DNA of 64,000 nucleotides. It comes from Candidatus Vallotiella hemipterorum. Lineage in GTDB: Bacteria; Pseudomonadota; Gammaproteobacteria; Burkholderiales; Burkholderiaceae. Position 1 is the first letter of the stretch, and each line of letters opens with the position of its first letter. A model generated the notes under the pieces. That model searched no databases, was not told the DNA's origin, and saw nothing but the letters and a program-made list of their open reading frames with translations. This document shows, one piece after another, positions 41,899-52,178 of the stretch. The position numbers and the translations under genes were made by a program. The stretch spans positions 992,001-1,056,000 of the forward strand of contig NZ_OU343031.1 in assembly GCF_910593725.1 (NCBI RefSeq), written 5' to 3'.

Positions 41899-43629
41899 AT
41901 GAGTCAACCAGCATCAGTCACCAATGAACACATTACAACGTGGAGCCTGATTAAGCCGTATTGGGTATCGAACGAGAAGTGGGCTGCCCGTGGATTACTC
42001 TCACTTGTAGTCGCAATAAATATGATTATGATAGGAGTCAACGCGTGGTTTAACACATGGCAACGCGTGTTCTTCGATGCAATTCAGCAGTACAACTATC
42101 CAGTGTTCAGGCATTCCCTGCTTCAATTTACCGCTATCGCGATAGCGCTGATATTACTTGGTTCGTACCGAATGTATTTCCGACAGATGATCGAATTCCG
42201 CTGGCGCCAGTGGATTACTGCACAATATATGCACGAGTGGCTATCGGGTCGCTCATACTATCATATCGAACGCGATAAGCTCATCGATAATCCTGACCAG
42301 CGTATTTCAATAGACCTACAGGAAATGGCGAGCACAACGCTGACGCTTTCACTGGATTTTCTGTCTACGTTTGTCACATTACTCTGGTTTGGTAATGTCC
42401 TATGGAACTTAGCTGGCTCACTCAACTTTGCTGTGTTCGGTATTAATATAACAGTACCAGGCTATATGGTTTGGACTAGTTTTTTATACGCAGTAGTCGG
42501 TTCGTATATTACGCATCGAGTTAATAATCCGCTGGCGTCGATCAACTACCAACAACAACGTGTTGAAGCAGACTTTCGTTTTTCATTGATTCGTTTGCGA
42601 GAAAATGCAGATCAGATTGCTCTGTACGAGGGTGAGCGATCTGAGGAGAGGGCGCTACAAGGCAGCTTTAAACATATCCGAGACAATTGGCGGATGATTA
42701 TGCGCTATACGCGACGTTTAAACTTTGTCATGGTTAGCTACTCACAACTAGCTATTGTATTCCCGTTTATCGCTGCTGCACCAAAATACTTTGCTCAGAC
42801 AGTCAGCTATGGCGGTTATCAGCAAACAATTAGCGCGTTCGGCACCGTTAGTAGTTCTTTCTCATGGTTTATTAGTAGTTACTCAACTCTAGCCGCATGG
42901 AGGGCGGTGACTAACCGACTAAAGGAATTTCGCCGAATCATTATACAACCGAAGTTACTTGAGTCAGCTATGCAAGCCGCAAAGCACGATGGTATTTACA
43001 CTCGGATAACTAATACAACCGCTCTTCGGGTAAGAGAGCTAAGATTATTGCATCCAGATGGTACGCCACTATCAACAATTGGTAAGATTGATATCTCGCC
43101 TGGATCGAGGGTGCTAGTGCGAGGTGCATCAGGCTCTGGCAAGAGCATACTACTCCGCTCGCTAGCCGGTTTATGGCCATTTGGTAGCGGTACCATCGAG
43201 ATTCCAGCTAACGCACGGCTTATGTTTGTACCTCAGAAAAGTTATGTTCCAATCTGTAGGCTCAAGAGCGTACTATCATATTCGACGAACGCTAACAACT
43301 TTACCAATGTAGATTGTATCAATGTTCTGCAAGCTTGTCGGTTAGGAAAATTGGTCGATAAGCTATACGTTAGCGATCATTGGGAGCGTGTTCTATCACC
43401 AGGCGAACAGCAACGATTGGCGATCGCCCGCGTGCTGTTGCAGAAGCCAGATTTCCTGTTCCTCGATGAATCAACCAGCGCGCTTGATCTCGAGACCGAG
43501 GCAGCGCTATACCAGGTGCTGAGGCAATATCTAGCTCACGCAGCAATAGTCAGCGTCGCACACCGAGAGTCAGTGCAGGTGATGCACGAAGAGATGATCG
43601 AAGTAGTTAGCGATGATGACTATAGTTAG
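41899..43629 (+). CDS. ABC transporter, fused permease-ATPase, SbmA/BacA/YddA-like
   Basis: An inner-membrane half-transporter that would work as a homodimer. The 576 residues carry an N-terminal ABC_membrane_2-type domain (about 20-360, around six helices) with the family segments FNTWQRVFFDAIQQ, EFRWRQWITAQYMHEWL and NPDQRISIDLQEM, then a nucleotide-binding domain: Walker A GASGSGKS at 409-416, signature LSPGEQQ at 499-505 and Walker B FLFLDES. AAGGAG lies upstream, but a C8 run separates it from ATG. Relatives include E. coli YddA and mycobacterial Rv1819c; substrate is unknown. Such proteins take up peptides or vitamins, or defend against host peptides in symbionts. Confidence 0.9.
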   Translation: MSQPASVTNEHITTWSLIKPYWVSNEKWAARGLLSLVVAINMIMIGVNAWFNTWQRVFFDAIQQYNYPVFRHSLLQFTAIAIALILLGSYRMYFRQMIEFRWRQWITAQYMHEWLSGRSYYHIERDKLIDNPDQRISIDLQEMASTTLTLSLDFLSTFVTLLWFGNVLWNLAGSLNFAVFGINITVPGYMVWTSFLYAVVGSYITHRVNNPLASINYQQQRVEADFRFSLIRLRENADQIALYEGERSEERALQGSFKHIRDNWRMIMRYTRRLNFVMVSYSQLAIVFPFIAAAPKYFAQTVSYGGYQQTISAFGTVSSSFSWFISSYSTLAAWRAVTNRLKEFRRIIIQPKLLESAMQAAKHDGIYTRITNTTALRVRELRLLHPDGTPLSTIGKIDISPGSRVLVRGASGSGKSILLRSLAGLWPFGSGTIEIPANARLMFVPQKSYVPICRLKSVLSYSTNANNFTNVDCINVLQACRLGKLVDKLYVSDHWERVLSPGEQQRLAIARVLLQKPDFLFLDESTSALDLETEAALYQVLRQYLAHAAIVSVAHRESVQVMHEEMIEVVSDDDYS

Positions 43630-43739
43630 TATACCTCAGCCACAATTTTTTATATATAATATATGGGTAGATGGTATTATTACCGTACAAAATAATACTA
43701 TTGAATTAAAAGCGGTTAATTAGTTTTACCAGAACATAC

Positions 43740-44390
43740 GACTATAATCTAGTATCGATATGCAGTACATTTTCTGTCTCGACATGATCCCGAGCATAAC
43801 TCATCTTAAGCATATCAGCCCCATCCCTCATTAATAATGCGCTTACTATGCGCGCATATTATTAGCCCAGTACTATTATAAGTCTCTATAGCAGCAGGCC
43901 ACAGCTCTTTACAGCTATCTGTGATGTTGCGCAATCAAACTTGTCGGTAATCAGTGTCCGTCATTGTATATCAATCAAAACTAATTCCCATGGCATTCCA
44001 GCACGCCTATTTAAGAATAGTAGTATATGCTTATTTCTAGCCTTGACGTTATTAGCCTTGGCTTTGGCAACACTTACTGACACAGTGCCTATGTCGAGCT
44101 CAAGATAAGCTTCACCGATATGTCATCGCTGCCTCTTCCGATCGGATAGTAGAAATCGAGTGCGTGAAAATTACACATACAGGGCTCTAGTATCGCTTCT
44201 GGTAATGTACGCTAATGCTTTATGTATGGGAAGCTAGACACTGTCGCTAGGATTAAACATAAAGCTATCTTCATCCGGATATGGATTAGTCGGCTGAGTT
44301 CAGATATTTAGCAGTTAATCAGATAGATGCGACCCACTTTAATGCATCAGGTGAAATAGCCCTATACTATAGCCGGGTCGATCTGAATTT
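43740..44390 (-). pseudogene. gltB: Remnant of glutamate synthase large subunit
   Basis: On the minus strand the relic reads, in order: a damaged TGAMSLGSIS region near 44360, ISVKLILSS near 44110 (family VSVKLVSE), a frameshift, GTVSVSVAKAKANNV near 44065 (VGTVAAGVAKAKADHV), AGMPWELVLIDIQ near 43990 (AGTPWELGLAETQQ), and a degraded MRKCHLNTCPVG region. Internal deletions and stops are clear. GltB assimilates ammonia to glutamate. In Burkholderia it lies near dgt-aroB-aroK, so the place fits. The remaining ends cannot be defined. Confidence 0.8.
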
Positions 44391-44842
44391 GACCGGGGCG
44401 CTAAATATTATGTGACGACAAGTCTAGTCGTTAACAAAATATATATACTCCTTATACGTCTGATATGAGTATGCTACACGTCGAATGCCGGAACTTTGCA
44501 GACACAGGTTAGGGGGGGGCGTCTATATAAGCAAACGCATATAGATTAGACCCCTCCCGCCCTCACCCATTTTGGGTTTAGGACCTCTCTGTAGTTACCC
44601 TAGAGGAATGCTTGACCAGCTGCTTTAGCGTTGATATATCTCTATAGTTCGAGGCTGAAAGCTTATGGAAAATAGAAATTACCAAGTATATTGAGTCTAT
44701 CGGAGGATTAATGATAGTTATATTAACGATTATATCTCTACCTAATACTCTCGATGGTACTTTCTATTTAATTTTATTACAACACGCGCCATACCAGACC
44801 TACTTATAGGTATTGTTACCATAGAGTGGCAAGCATATCTTG
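44391..44842. other. Decayed zone where aroB and dgt would lie
   Basis: About 450 bp with no coding frame. aroB normally follows aroK directly; neither it nor dgt can be recognised, and the space is too short for them, so they are deleted. A G8 run lies at 44512-44519, followed by an imperfect stem with ATATAGA arms. Confidence 0.45.
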
Positions 44843-45409
44843 CTATACATCGCTATTGAGCAGCGGTCGGATACCGATCAGTTTCAGTTTCATAAGCACT
44901 ATATTAACTAAACTACTAACGGTATATTGCGTGGTTTCAATCACGACATGAGCACACTCACGATACAGAGGATCCCGCAACTCGAATAGCAATTCAAGCT
45001 CCGCTCTAGGATTGTCAGTCTGCAATAGCGGACGATTCTTATCACGATATGTGCGTAGCCATAGATCATATGGTGCTACGCGTAAATAAATGACAATACC
45101 ACGTGCGTGTAACCACTTACGGTTTTGAGGGCGCATTACCGTGCCACCGCCTGTTGCTAGAACTATTTCTTTGCAGCGCGTTAACTCGTTGAGGATCGTC
45201 GACTCCCGATGACGAAAGCCATCTTCTTTCTCATGTGCGAATATCACGGGAATACACGCACCCGTACGCGCTTTAATTTCATAATCTAAGTCAACAAAGC
45301 GGCGTCTAAGTCGATATGCGATAGTGCGGCCAATAGTTGTTTTTCCAGCTCCCATCAATCCAATTAAAAAAACGCTTGCGTTTTCCGTTATTCTAATAAT
45401 TTTATTCAT
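44843..45409 (-). CDS. aroK: Shikimate kinase
   Basis: It phosphorylates shikimate on the way to chorismate. The 188 residues have the P-loop GLMGAGKTT at 17-25, [12 protein letters not shown] (shikimate-binding Asp), FRHRES, the ATGGGTV motif and the lid [10 protein letters not shown]. Length is normal. A clear ATG lies at 45409. Its usual partner aroB is missing next to it, and the pil genes that normally precede it are gone. It would feed aromatic amino-acid synthesis only if the other aro genes remain elsewhere. Confidence 0.95.
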   Translation of the reverse strand: MNKIIRITENASVFLIGLMGAGKTTIGRTIAYRLRRRFVDLDYEIKARTGACIPVIFAHEKEDGFRHRESTILNELTRCKEIVLATGGGTVMRPQNRKWLHARGIVIYLRVAPYDLWLRTYRDKNRPLLQTDNPRAELELLFELRDPLYRECAHVVIETTQYTVSSLVNIVLMKLKLIGIRPLLNSDV

Positions 45410-47370
45410 TAATATGGATATACTGAGCGATCAGCAGTTTAATTGCATGGCCACTGTTTATCAAAGCTACACAGCATGGTATCGTAACTGATAAATCCGG
45501 AATACAAATTATCGGACACAACGCAGACTATTTGCGCACGACTCTTGTACTGCTTCTCGGTTTTGTTTTTTCATGCATCCTTAGCAAACCGCGACCAACC
45601 TCCTTTTCCTTAGGAAATTATATGAGTTTGCTTCGATAAGTAATTAGCAAAACAACAGGCTTAGTTCGGCGGCACTGTATCCTATAAGGCCCCATGGGCA
45701 TCACTTCTCAAAGGCCGTCTTCTAAAAACCGCCTGGAGGGAAATTTTGGCATGATCTATATCATTAATTATGCACTTTGATGGCCACTTTATCTTTGGTG
45801 GTTGAAACCAAACTCTTATTTATGAGATGTGGCTCAGGATAGGTATACACATTATTTTTAATCCTTCTATAAATAAAAGGCGCTAATTAGAAACGAGCGA
45901 CTATTCACTATTTTAAACCTTTACGTGGCCTAGACTATTGTTTGTCTGGGACTATTTATGCCCTCGAAATCCGAAATAGTATATTACGAAGCGCGTAATC
46001 TATAGCCTAACTTCGGCGGTTAGGCAGTTCAGAGCTCTGATAGCATTGCTAATCTAGCATGAATACTACACCCCTCAGAATTTAGCGCATTGAAGACGGG
46101 ATAGCATCTATTAGATATTTCTAAAAGCTGAGCTTGAATGTGGAGCTTTATATTATATCAAATAATAATAAAGTTAGAATAGGTGACTAGCTAATATACA
46201 GAATGATAGAGCGTTATTTAGATATGGTGATAAATGTAATCACTGTTACTAGTAACAATTTTAATCCTGTTATTTACTACAGGGAACTAGATATTGCGCT
46301 CAGCACTCATTATAAATGTCTAATATATCAGTCTCATAGCGTCTGCTCAGATTTAGGCTGAGATTATATATAGTATGGATGCGACCGTGAATGCACGGTC
46401 TAATGAGGGCTCAAGATAAGGTACTAAAGCTTTTGCTGCTATCTCAAGGCCCGGTGGCCGTGGAATGCGTAAGCTGAGATGGAGCGGGTAGTGAATGTGC
46501 GATACATTTATACAACAATTAGCTACACGCCCGTGCCTTAGAAAATCGTAAAAGTATATTACCTACAGTTGTAACAAGCATTTTTTAAATAAAATAGTTT
46601 TTCTGAGTTAAGCACTAATTACCTACAGCTTGCTATGGTGAAGTGAATGGTGTACGCCTCCGACAAGGATCTCCGCGATACTAGCCAGATAAGAGTATCG
46701 CTACTAGCATTACAAGCATAGATATAGTTTTGTATCCGCTGCTAGCGGTGGCGCGGCAGCAATAGCACACCCGCTTAAGACTCGTATACCAACCGTTACA
46801 CAGTTATCTATACAGAGCAGATGCATTGCGCATGACTTTATTATTAATACAGCGGGCGTAAAGAGCATTACCTAAAGAGCCCACTGTTAGTTGAGCCTCA
46901 GCTGGGCTGTCGAAATTACCGACTGAATGCCTCGGTTTTCTCGTAAAAGAACAAGAGAGATAGGCCTCTGTTTATTACACTGTAAACACACGATCTCCTC
47001 TTAATAGGGCGCTATGCGGGGCCTGTGAACAATATATACAGCATCTCAGCTAACCCCCCTTCGGCTAGTCATTGCTATTCGGACTACTAATAGCTGTATT
47101 ATTAGCTCCTATCTTAAATCTTAATTCAATAAATAATTGGGCATTTCCTATATCCTATCTTGCTCTGCCGCGTTAGATCGGAATCACTACAAGTCTACAT
47201 TCGAATACATACATAGATAATTGTGCCGCTCTCGCACACTAGATAATCTACCAGTGGTTAATTAATTAGTACTATGTTTCGCCTACAATCAGCATTCACT
47301 GTAGACAAGTAGAAAATTACTATGTCAGCACGCCCCAAGTATAATTACGCGTTCGTGTTTTAGTATTCTC
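45410..47370. other. Large decayed zone where pilMNOPQ would lie
   Basis: Nearly 2 kb with no credible gene between divergent aroK and mrcA. Burkholderia carries the type IV pilus genes pilM-Q here. I could not align any relic with confidence. Short minus-strand peptides near 46750-46900 look protein-like but are not identified. The mrcA promoter must lie at the right end. Confidence 0.5.
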
Positions 47371-49758
47371 ATGCAATTAACGACACCTGACACTCCCTTT
47401 CCTCCATCTGGAACGAAGCACCAGAACACGTCATGGTGGCGGTTTTTGTTCGTACTTATCAAATTACTAATCGGGACAACCTTAGCATTAGGGTTGGTTC
47501 TGTGCTACGCGGTAATTCTTGCTGGGCGTAATCTCCCACCATTAACTGTGCTTATAGACTATCAGCCTAAGGTGCCGATGCGTATCTATACAGAAGACCA
47601 TGTTCTTATCGGTGAATTCGGCCAGGAGCGCAGAAATGTTGTGAAACTTGACGAAATTACAGAGACGCTAAAAAAAGCGGTCCTAGCGATTGAGGACTAT
47701 CGATTCTACAATCATAGCGGCGTTGACCTAACCGGCATACTGCGTGCTAGTATAGCCAATTTTACTCGGGGTAATAATGCTCAAGGTGCTAGTACGATCA
47801 CGATGCAGGTAGCCCGAAACTTTTTCTTGTCTAGAGAGAAAACCTATATGCGCAAGCTATATGAAATCCTACTTGCGTATAAGATCGAATCTGCATTAAC
47901 GAAAAATCAGATTCTTGAAGTCTATATGAATCATATCTATCTTGGCCAACGCGCATATGGTTTCGCTAGCGCATCTCGCGTGTACTTCGGTAAGGATTTA
48001 AAGAATATCACACTTGCTCAGGCTGCTATGCTTGCTGGTCTACCTAAGGCTCCATCCTCATACAATCCTATAGCAAACCCAAGGCGCGCAAAGATTCGCC
48101 AGGAGTATATACTACAACGTATGCTGAAGTTGCGCTACATTAATGAAGATCAATATAATTCAGCAATACAAGAGCCAATCGCGCTTAAAACAGTGAGCTC
48201 TCCATACAGTATACACGCTGAGTATGTAGCGGAGATAGTTCGACAATTGATGTACGCGCAGTATCGCGATGAAATTTACACGCGTGGCTTCAAGGTTATC
48301 ACAACGATTCATTCATCGGATCAGGAAGCGGCATACCGTGCTGTGCATAAGGGTGTAGTAGACTACGATCGCCGCCATGGTTACCGTGGACCAGAAGGCT
48401 TTATTAAATTGCCGCGTAATAGCGCCGCGAGGGAACAGGCAATAGGTGACGCATTACTAGAGTACCCAGATAGCGGCGACTTAATTGCCACTGTTGTCAC
48501 TCGAGCTAGCCCACAGGAAGTTAGAGCTTCCTTAATCGATGGCAACATCGTCATCATTCGAGGTGATGGGCTGCGTTTTGCAGCAGAGGCTTTATCTAGA
48601 CGGGCTCAGCAGAACCGGCGCATCCATCCCGGATCTATTATCCGGATTACTAAAGATGCGCATAATACTTTTAGTATTGCGCAGGTGCCTCAAGTTGAGA
48701 GTGCCCTGATTGCACTCGTGCCACAGGATGGCGCAATCAGGGCACTAATTGGTGGCTTTGATTTTAATAAGAGTAAATTTAATCACGTTACGCAGGCATG
48801 GCGTCAGCCTGGCTCAAGCTTTAAGCCATTTATTTACTCCGCTGCACTAGATAAGGGACTAGGTCCGGCAACGATTATTAATGATGCACCGATATATTTT
48901 CCACCAAGCACGCCTGGTGGTCAGGCGTGGGAACCAAAAAATTATGGTGGTAACTATGATGGCCCGATAACGATGCGTACTGCTCTACAGCAATCAAGAA
49001 ATCTTGTGTCGATTCGAATCTTAAGCTATATCGGTACGCACTATGCGAAGCAGCACGTTGTCTGCTTCGGTTTCGACGCAGATAAACACCCGGCTTACTT
49101 GCCTATGGCGCTTGGTGCGGGGCTCGTTACACCATTACAGATGGCCGCCGGGTATGCAGTATTCGCCAATGGCGGCTACCGAACTAATCCCTACCTGATT
49201 ACTAAGGTTACTGATGCGCGCGACAAGCTTGTCGCGCGCGCGCAGCCAATAGTAGCTAAGAAAAATGCGCCTCGCGTGCTTGATCCCCGCAACGCGTACA
49301 TTATGAATAACTTACTTATCGATGTCGCACAGCACGGAACAGGTGCTAAGTCAAATGTTCTGAAGCGTGTCGACATTGGTGGTAAGACCGGAACGACTAA
49401 CGAATCGCGCGACGCGTGGTTTGCTGGCTACCAACACACCCTGGTAGCAGTTGCATGGATTGGATTTGACGGATCTCATAGCCTAGGCGATCGTGAAACC
49501 GGGGGTAGGCTCGCATTGCCTATTTGGATTGATTATATGAGCCAAGCGCTTAAAAACAGGCCTGTATACACTATTCCTAGACCACCGGGCATAGAAGAAA
49601 TTAATGGTGAGCTGTACTACGCTAGTATGCTTCCGGGCGCAGGCTTTATTGAAACAGTAGGCATGCCTTCCTCAGAAATAATTGAAGAATCAATAAGCAA
49701 TGTCTCTGACTCTGCTATTAATACGCGTGATAACGAATTTAATAAAAGTTTATCTTAA
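47371..49758 (+). CDS. mrcA: Penicillin-binding protein 1A
   Basis: A bifunctional peptidoglycan glycosyltransferase and transpeptidase anchored in the inner membrane. The 795 residues have a TM segment at about 23-50, then GT51 motifs with catalytic Glu108 in EDYRFYNHSGVD and GASTITMQVARNFFLS, an OB-like insert, and the transpeptidase with SxxK at 482-485 (SSFK), SRN and KTGTT at 672-676. All catalytic motifs are intact. Two strong inverted repeats lie in the coding region. With murA and lysA it implies a real cell wall. Confidence 0.97.
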   Translation: MQLTTPDTPFPPSGTKHQNTSWWRFLFVLIKLLIGTTLALGLVLCYAVILAGRNLPPLTVLIDYQPKVPMRIYTEDHVLIGEFGQERRNVVKLDEITETLKKAVLAIEDYRFYNHSGVDLTGILRASIANFTRGNNAQGASTITMQVARNFFLSREKTYMRKLYEILLAYKIESALTKNQILEVYMNHIYLGQRAYGFASASRVYFGKDLKNITLAQAAMLAGLPKAPSSYNPIANPRRAKIRQEYILQRMLKLRYINEDQYNSAIQEPIALKTVSSPYSIHAEYVAEIVRQLMYAQYRDEIYTRGFKVITTIHSSDQEAAYRAVHKGVVDYDRRHGYRGPEGFIKLPRNSAAREQAIGDALLEYPDSGDLIATVVTRASPQEVRASLIDGNIVIIRGDGLRFAAEALSRRAQQNRRIHPGSIIRITKDAHNTFSIAQVPQVESALIALVPQDGAIRALIGGFDFNKSKFNHVTQAWRQPGSSFKPFIYSAALDKGLGPATIINDAPIYFPPSTPGGQAWEPKNYGGNYDGPITMRTALQQSRNLVSIRILSYIGTHYAKQHVVCFGFDADKHPAYLPMALGAGLVTPLQMAAGYAVFANGGYRTNPYLITKVTDARDKLVARAQPIVAKKNAPRVLDPRNAYIMNNLLIDVAQHGTGAKSNVLKRVDIGGKTGTTNESRDAWFAGYQHTLVAVAWIGFDGSHSLGDRETGGRLALPIWIDYMSQALKNRPVYTIPRPPGIEEINGELYYASMLPGAGFIETVGMPSSEIIEESISNVSDSAINTRDNEFNKSLS
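48700..48746. repeat. 14-bp perfect inverted repeat, 19-nt loop, inside mrcA
   Basis: AGTGCCCTGATTGC at 48700-48713 is the exact complement of GCAATCAGGGCACT at 48733-48746. It encodes the SALIALVPQDGAIRALI stretch. Confidence 0.85.
49216..49239. repeat. 24-bp perfect palindrome inside mrcA
   Basis: The arm GCGCGCGACAAG is followed directly by its exact complement, with no loop. It encodes DARDKLVAR between the transpeptidase motifs. The high G+C contrasts with the surrounding composition. Confidence 0.85.
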
Positions 49759-49899
49759 AACTGTTTAAGGACTAGTAAATAAATACGCTCCGCGTACAAT
49801 ATAACGGTGAATATTCTCAACCGACCCGTATAAAAAATCCTACATGAATAATACTAAAAGTAAATAATTAATGTACGAGTATTGTATTATATAATGCCA

Positions 49900-50110
49900 A
49901 TATACATTTAAGTGATACCCGCCAGATCGCTCTGTAATCTATGCTTTGTATATTAACCTAGATTTTGAGCATTGGCAGAGATGGATTTACTGTAATTTTT
50001 ACATTGAATTTAAATTCAAGTATTGGTAAATTATTTCTACCGAATTTACATATAGATTCTGAACCTATTTGGATGCATCCAAAATCACCATCTGTATGGT
50101 GCCTATTTAG
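49900..50110 (-). pseudogene. cyaY: Remnant of frataxin-like CyaY
   Basis: On the minus strand a gapless match is visible: FKFNVKITVNPSLPM against CyaY FENGSKIIVNLQPPM, preceded by GRNNLPILEF against ERNGSVLTLTF. A stop follows at once, where WIA would be expected. CyaY is an iron-binding regulator of Fe-S assembly. It normally lies between mrcA and lptM on the opposite strand, exactly as here. The rest of 49759-50175 shows no gene. Confidence 0.6.
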
Positions 50111-50175
50111 CTCAGCTTAAAATAGTGGGCATTGACCATGCTAAACTCTTCTTGTTAGCTTAGACGGGGTCTGTT

Positions 50176-50481
50176 ATGCGGGCGGTTTCAGGATTATTAG
50201 GCATAATAAAGGTTTTGAGAGTATACGTTATCTCGGTATCTTATAAGATCTCTCTCTGGGGAGTAATACTGCTTACTGGCTGTGTGCAGCGAGGCTCATT
50301 GTACTTACCAAGTTCGCCTCTGCAACCTTCTTGGTCAGAATTTACTACAGAACCAGCGTCTGCTGCGCTGTCATCGATTAATAACGTCATACACACATCC
50401 CCGATATTATCACCCAATATATTGCAGCCCAGTCTTCGGATTGCGTCCGATCTCTCTACTTCTCGCCCTACTCTCGATTGA
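50176..50481 (+). CDS. lptM: LptM-like small lipoprotein
   Basis: A small outer-membrane lipoprotein of the YifL/LptM type, which helps mature the LPS translocon LptD. It has a long N-terminal signal region of about 36 residues ending in the lipobox LLTGC, then QRGSLYLP, the conserved family motif (usually GxRGPLYLP). The rest is a poorly conserved tail. The start is uncertain: the ATG at 50176 gives 101 residues. It ends 8 bp before the lysA ATG, the usual neighbour. Confidence 0.8.
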   Translation: MRAVSGLLGIIKVLRVYVISVSYKISLWGVILLTGCVQRGSLYLPSSPLQPSWSEFTTEPASAALSSINNVIHTSPILSPNILQPSLRIASDLSTSRPTLD

Positions 50482-50489
50482 TTGATTAT

Positions 50490-51764
50490 ATGGTTAATGC
50501 CTTTACTTATATTGATAATCAACTTTATGCTGAACACGTGCCCGCTCGTGTTCTTGCGGAACAATATGGCACACCGCTCTATATCTATTCGAGAGCCGCG
50601 CTAATAGATGCATATCAGTCATATGCAGATGCATGTACTGGCCGTCGAGCAAAAATTCATTTTGCTGTCAAAGCTAATAGCAACCTTGCTGTTCTAAGCG
50701 TATTCGCACGCTTGGGCGCTGGATTTGATATCGTTTCTGGCGGTGAACTCACACGCGTACTTGCTGCTGGTGGAAAACCAAATGATATAGTATTTTCTGG
50801 TGTTGGCAAGAGCATCGCCGAGATGCGTATGATGTTAGATATGGGCGGACGTTGTTTTAACGTCGAATCTCGCGCTGAATTAGCGCAACTGAGCCGAGTT
50901 GCTGGTGAATCTGGCCGGATCGCGCCAATCTCACTAAGAGTAAACCCCGATGTTGACGCAAAGACTCATCAATATATTTCAACAGGCTTAAAATCGACTA
51001 AATTCGGTATCGCTTTTGATGATGCACGCACGACGTATCGCGCGGCACTAGATATGAAATATTTACGAATTACTGGAATTGATTGCCATATCGGCTCTCA
51101 GATTACTGAAATCTCGCCTTATCTTGATGCTATTGATAAGATACTTGAGTTAGTCGTACAACTTGAGTCAGACGGCGCACTAATCCACCATATTGATATC
51201 GGTGGTGGTCTAGGCATTCGCTATGATACCGAAACTCCCCCGGATATTGGTACATTCGTTAAAACAATACTAGACCATTTTGATCAACGCGGCCATAGCC
51301 ATCGTGAAATTTGGTTTGAGCCCGGCCGCTCGCTGGTCGGCAATGCAGGAATCTTGCTGACCCGCGTTGAATACTTGAAGCCGGGAGCAGTTAAAAATTT
51401 CGCGATCGTCGATGCGGCAATGAATGACCTTATCCGTCCCGCTATGTACGGCGCGTACCATGCAATCGACGCAGTTACGCCACGTGATGATAGCCAACCG
51501 TTAGTAACCTATGATATCGTAGGCCCAGTATGCGAAAGTGGTGACTGGTTAGCTCGAGATCGTCCCCTTATCTTAGAGTCTGGCGATCTACTTGCAATAC
51601 GATCAGTTGGCGCATATGGGTTCTCAAGCAGCTCAAATTATAATAGCCGCCCCAGAGCGGCCGAGTTACTCGTAGACGACACTCGGGTACACGTAGCTCG
51701 ACAACGCGAAACACTCACGCAGTTAATGGATGGAGAATCAGCACTTCCTCACTACATAAAATAA
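50490..51764 (+). CDS. lysA: Diaminopimelate decarboxylase
   Basis: It converts meso-diaminopimelate to lysine. The ATG at 50490 is preferred over the in-frame TTG at 50478, since it gives the family start and clears the lptM stop; the protein has 424 residues. The PLP lysine is K61 in FAVKANSN; HIGSQI, GGGLGIRY, EPGRSLVG and the C-terminal CESGDWLARDR (Cys from the partner subunit) and YGFSSSSNYNSRPR are intact. With murA and mrcA it links wall precursor and amino-acid supply. Confidence 0.97.
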   Translation: MVNAFTYIDNQLYAEHVPARVLAEQYGTPLYIYSRAALIDAYQSYADACTGRRAKIHFAVKANSNLAVLSVFARLGAGFDIVSGGELTRVLAAGGKPNDIVFSGVGKSIAEMRMMLDMGGRCFNVESRAELAQLSRVAGESGRIAPISLRVNPDVDAKTHQYISTGLKSTKFGIAFDDARTTYRAALDMKYLRITGIDCHIGSQITEISPYLDAIDKILELVVQLESDGALIHHIDIGGGLGIRYDTETPPDIGTFVKTILDHFDQRGHSHREIWFEPGRSLVGNAGILLTRVEYLKPGAVKNFAIVDAAMNDLIRPAMYGAYHAIDAVTPRDDSQPLVTYDIVGPVCESGDWLARDRPLILESGDLLAIRSVGAYGFSSSSNYNSRPRAAELLVDDTRVHVARQRETLTQLMDGESALPHYIK

Positions 51765-52178
51765 CTATATAGTATGCTCATAGAATATTTATTTCTATAT
51801 TCAGTAAAAAACTATATGCTTTATAGAGCCACCATATGTTAGTGGTAACTTGCGTTTACTATGGCTAGTATATAGCGTATTTATATATACCTTAATAATA
51901 AAAAGTGCATAAAGCACGAAAAAATTCGAATAAAAGCTCTTATAAAAATAATACTGCATACCACGAATTCTGTTATTAGAGCATTTGTAAAACCAAGCTG
52001 CATAATACGATTAATAATTATTTAGTAATTGTTTACTTACTCTTAACCAAACGAGTACGCATTTAAATAGCCCATAACTTATTATATTTACAATAACGCT
52101 GTTCAGATAATATTAGCGCGGGATTGCCCGACTACTATCCCAGCCTAATATTAGGCCATCCCATTAGCTAGTAATTTT
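51765..52178. other. Non-coding gap between lysA and engB
   Basis: About 410 bp. In Burkholderia cytochrome c maturation genes and a cytochrome c4 lie here; no relic can be read, so their removal seems complete. A 14-bp palindrome, GCCTAATATTAGGC, lies at 52143-52156, just before engB. Confidence 0.45.

Noticed and set aside
44500-44560. G8 run with ATATAGA stem as a possible regulatory switch
   Set aside because: It sits in decayed DNA between a gltB relic and the end of aroK, with no intact gene whose expression it could control.
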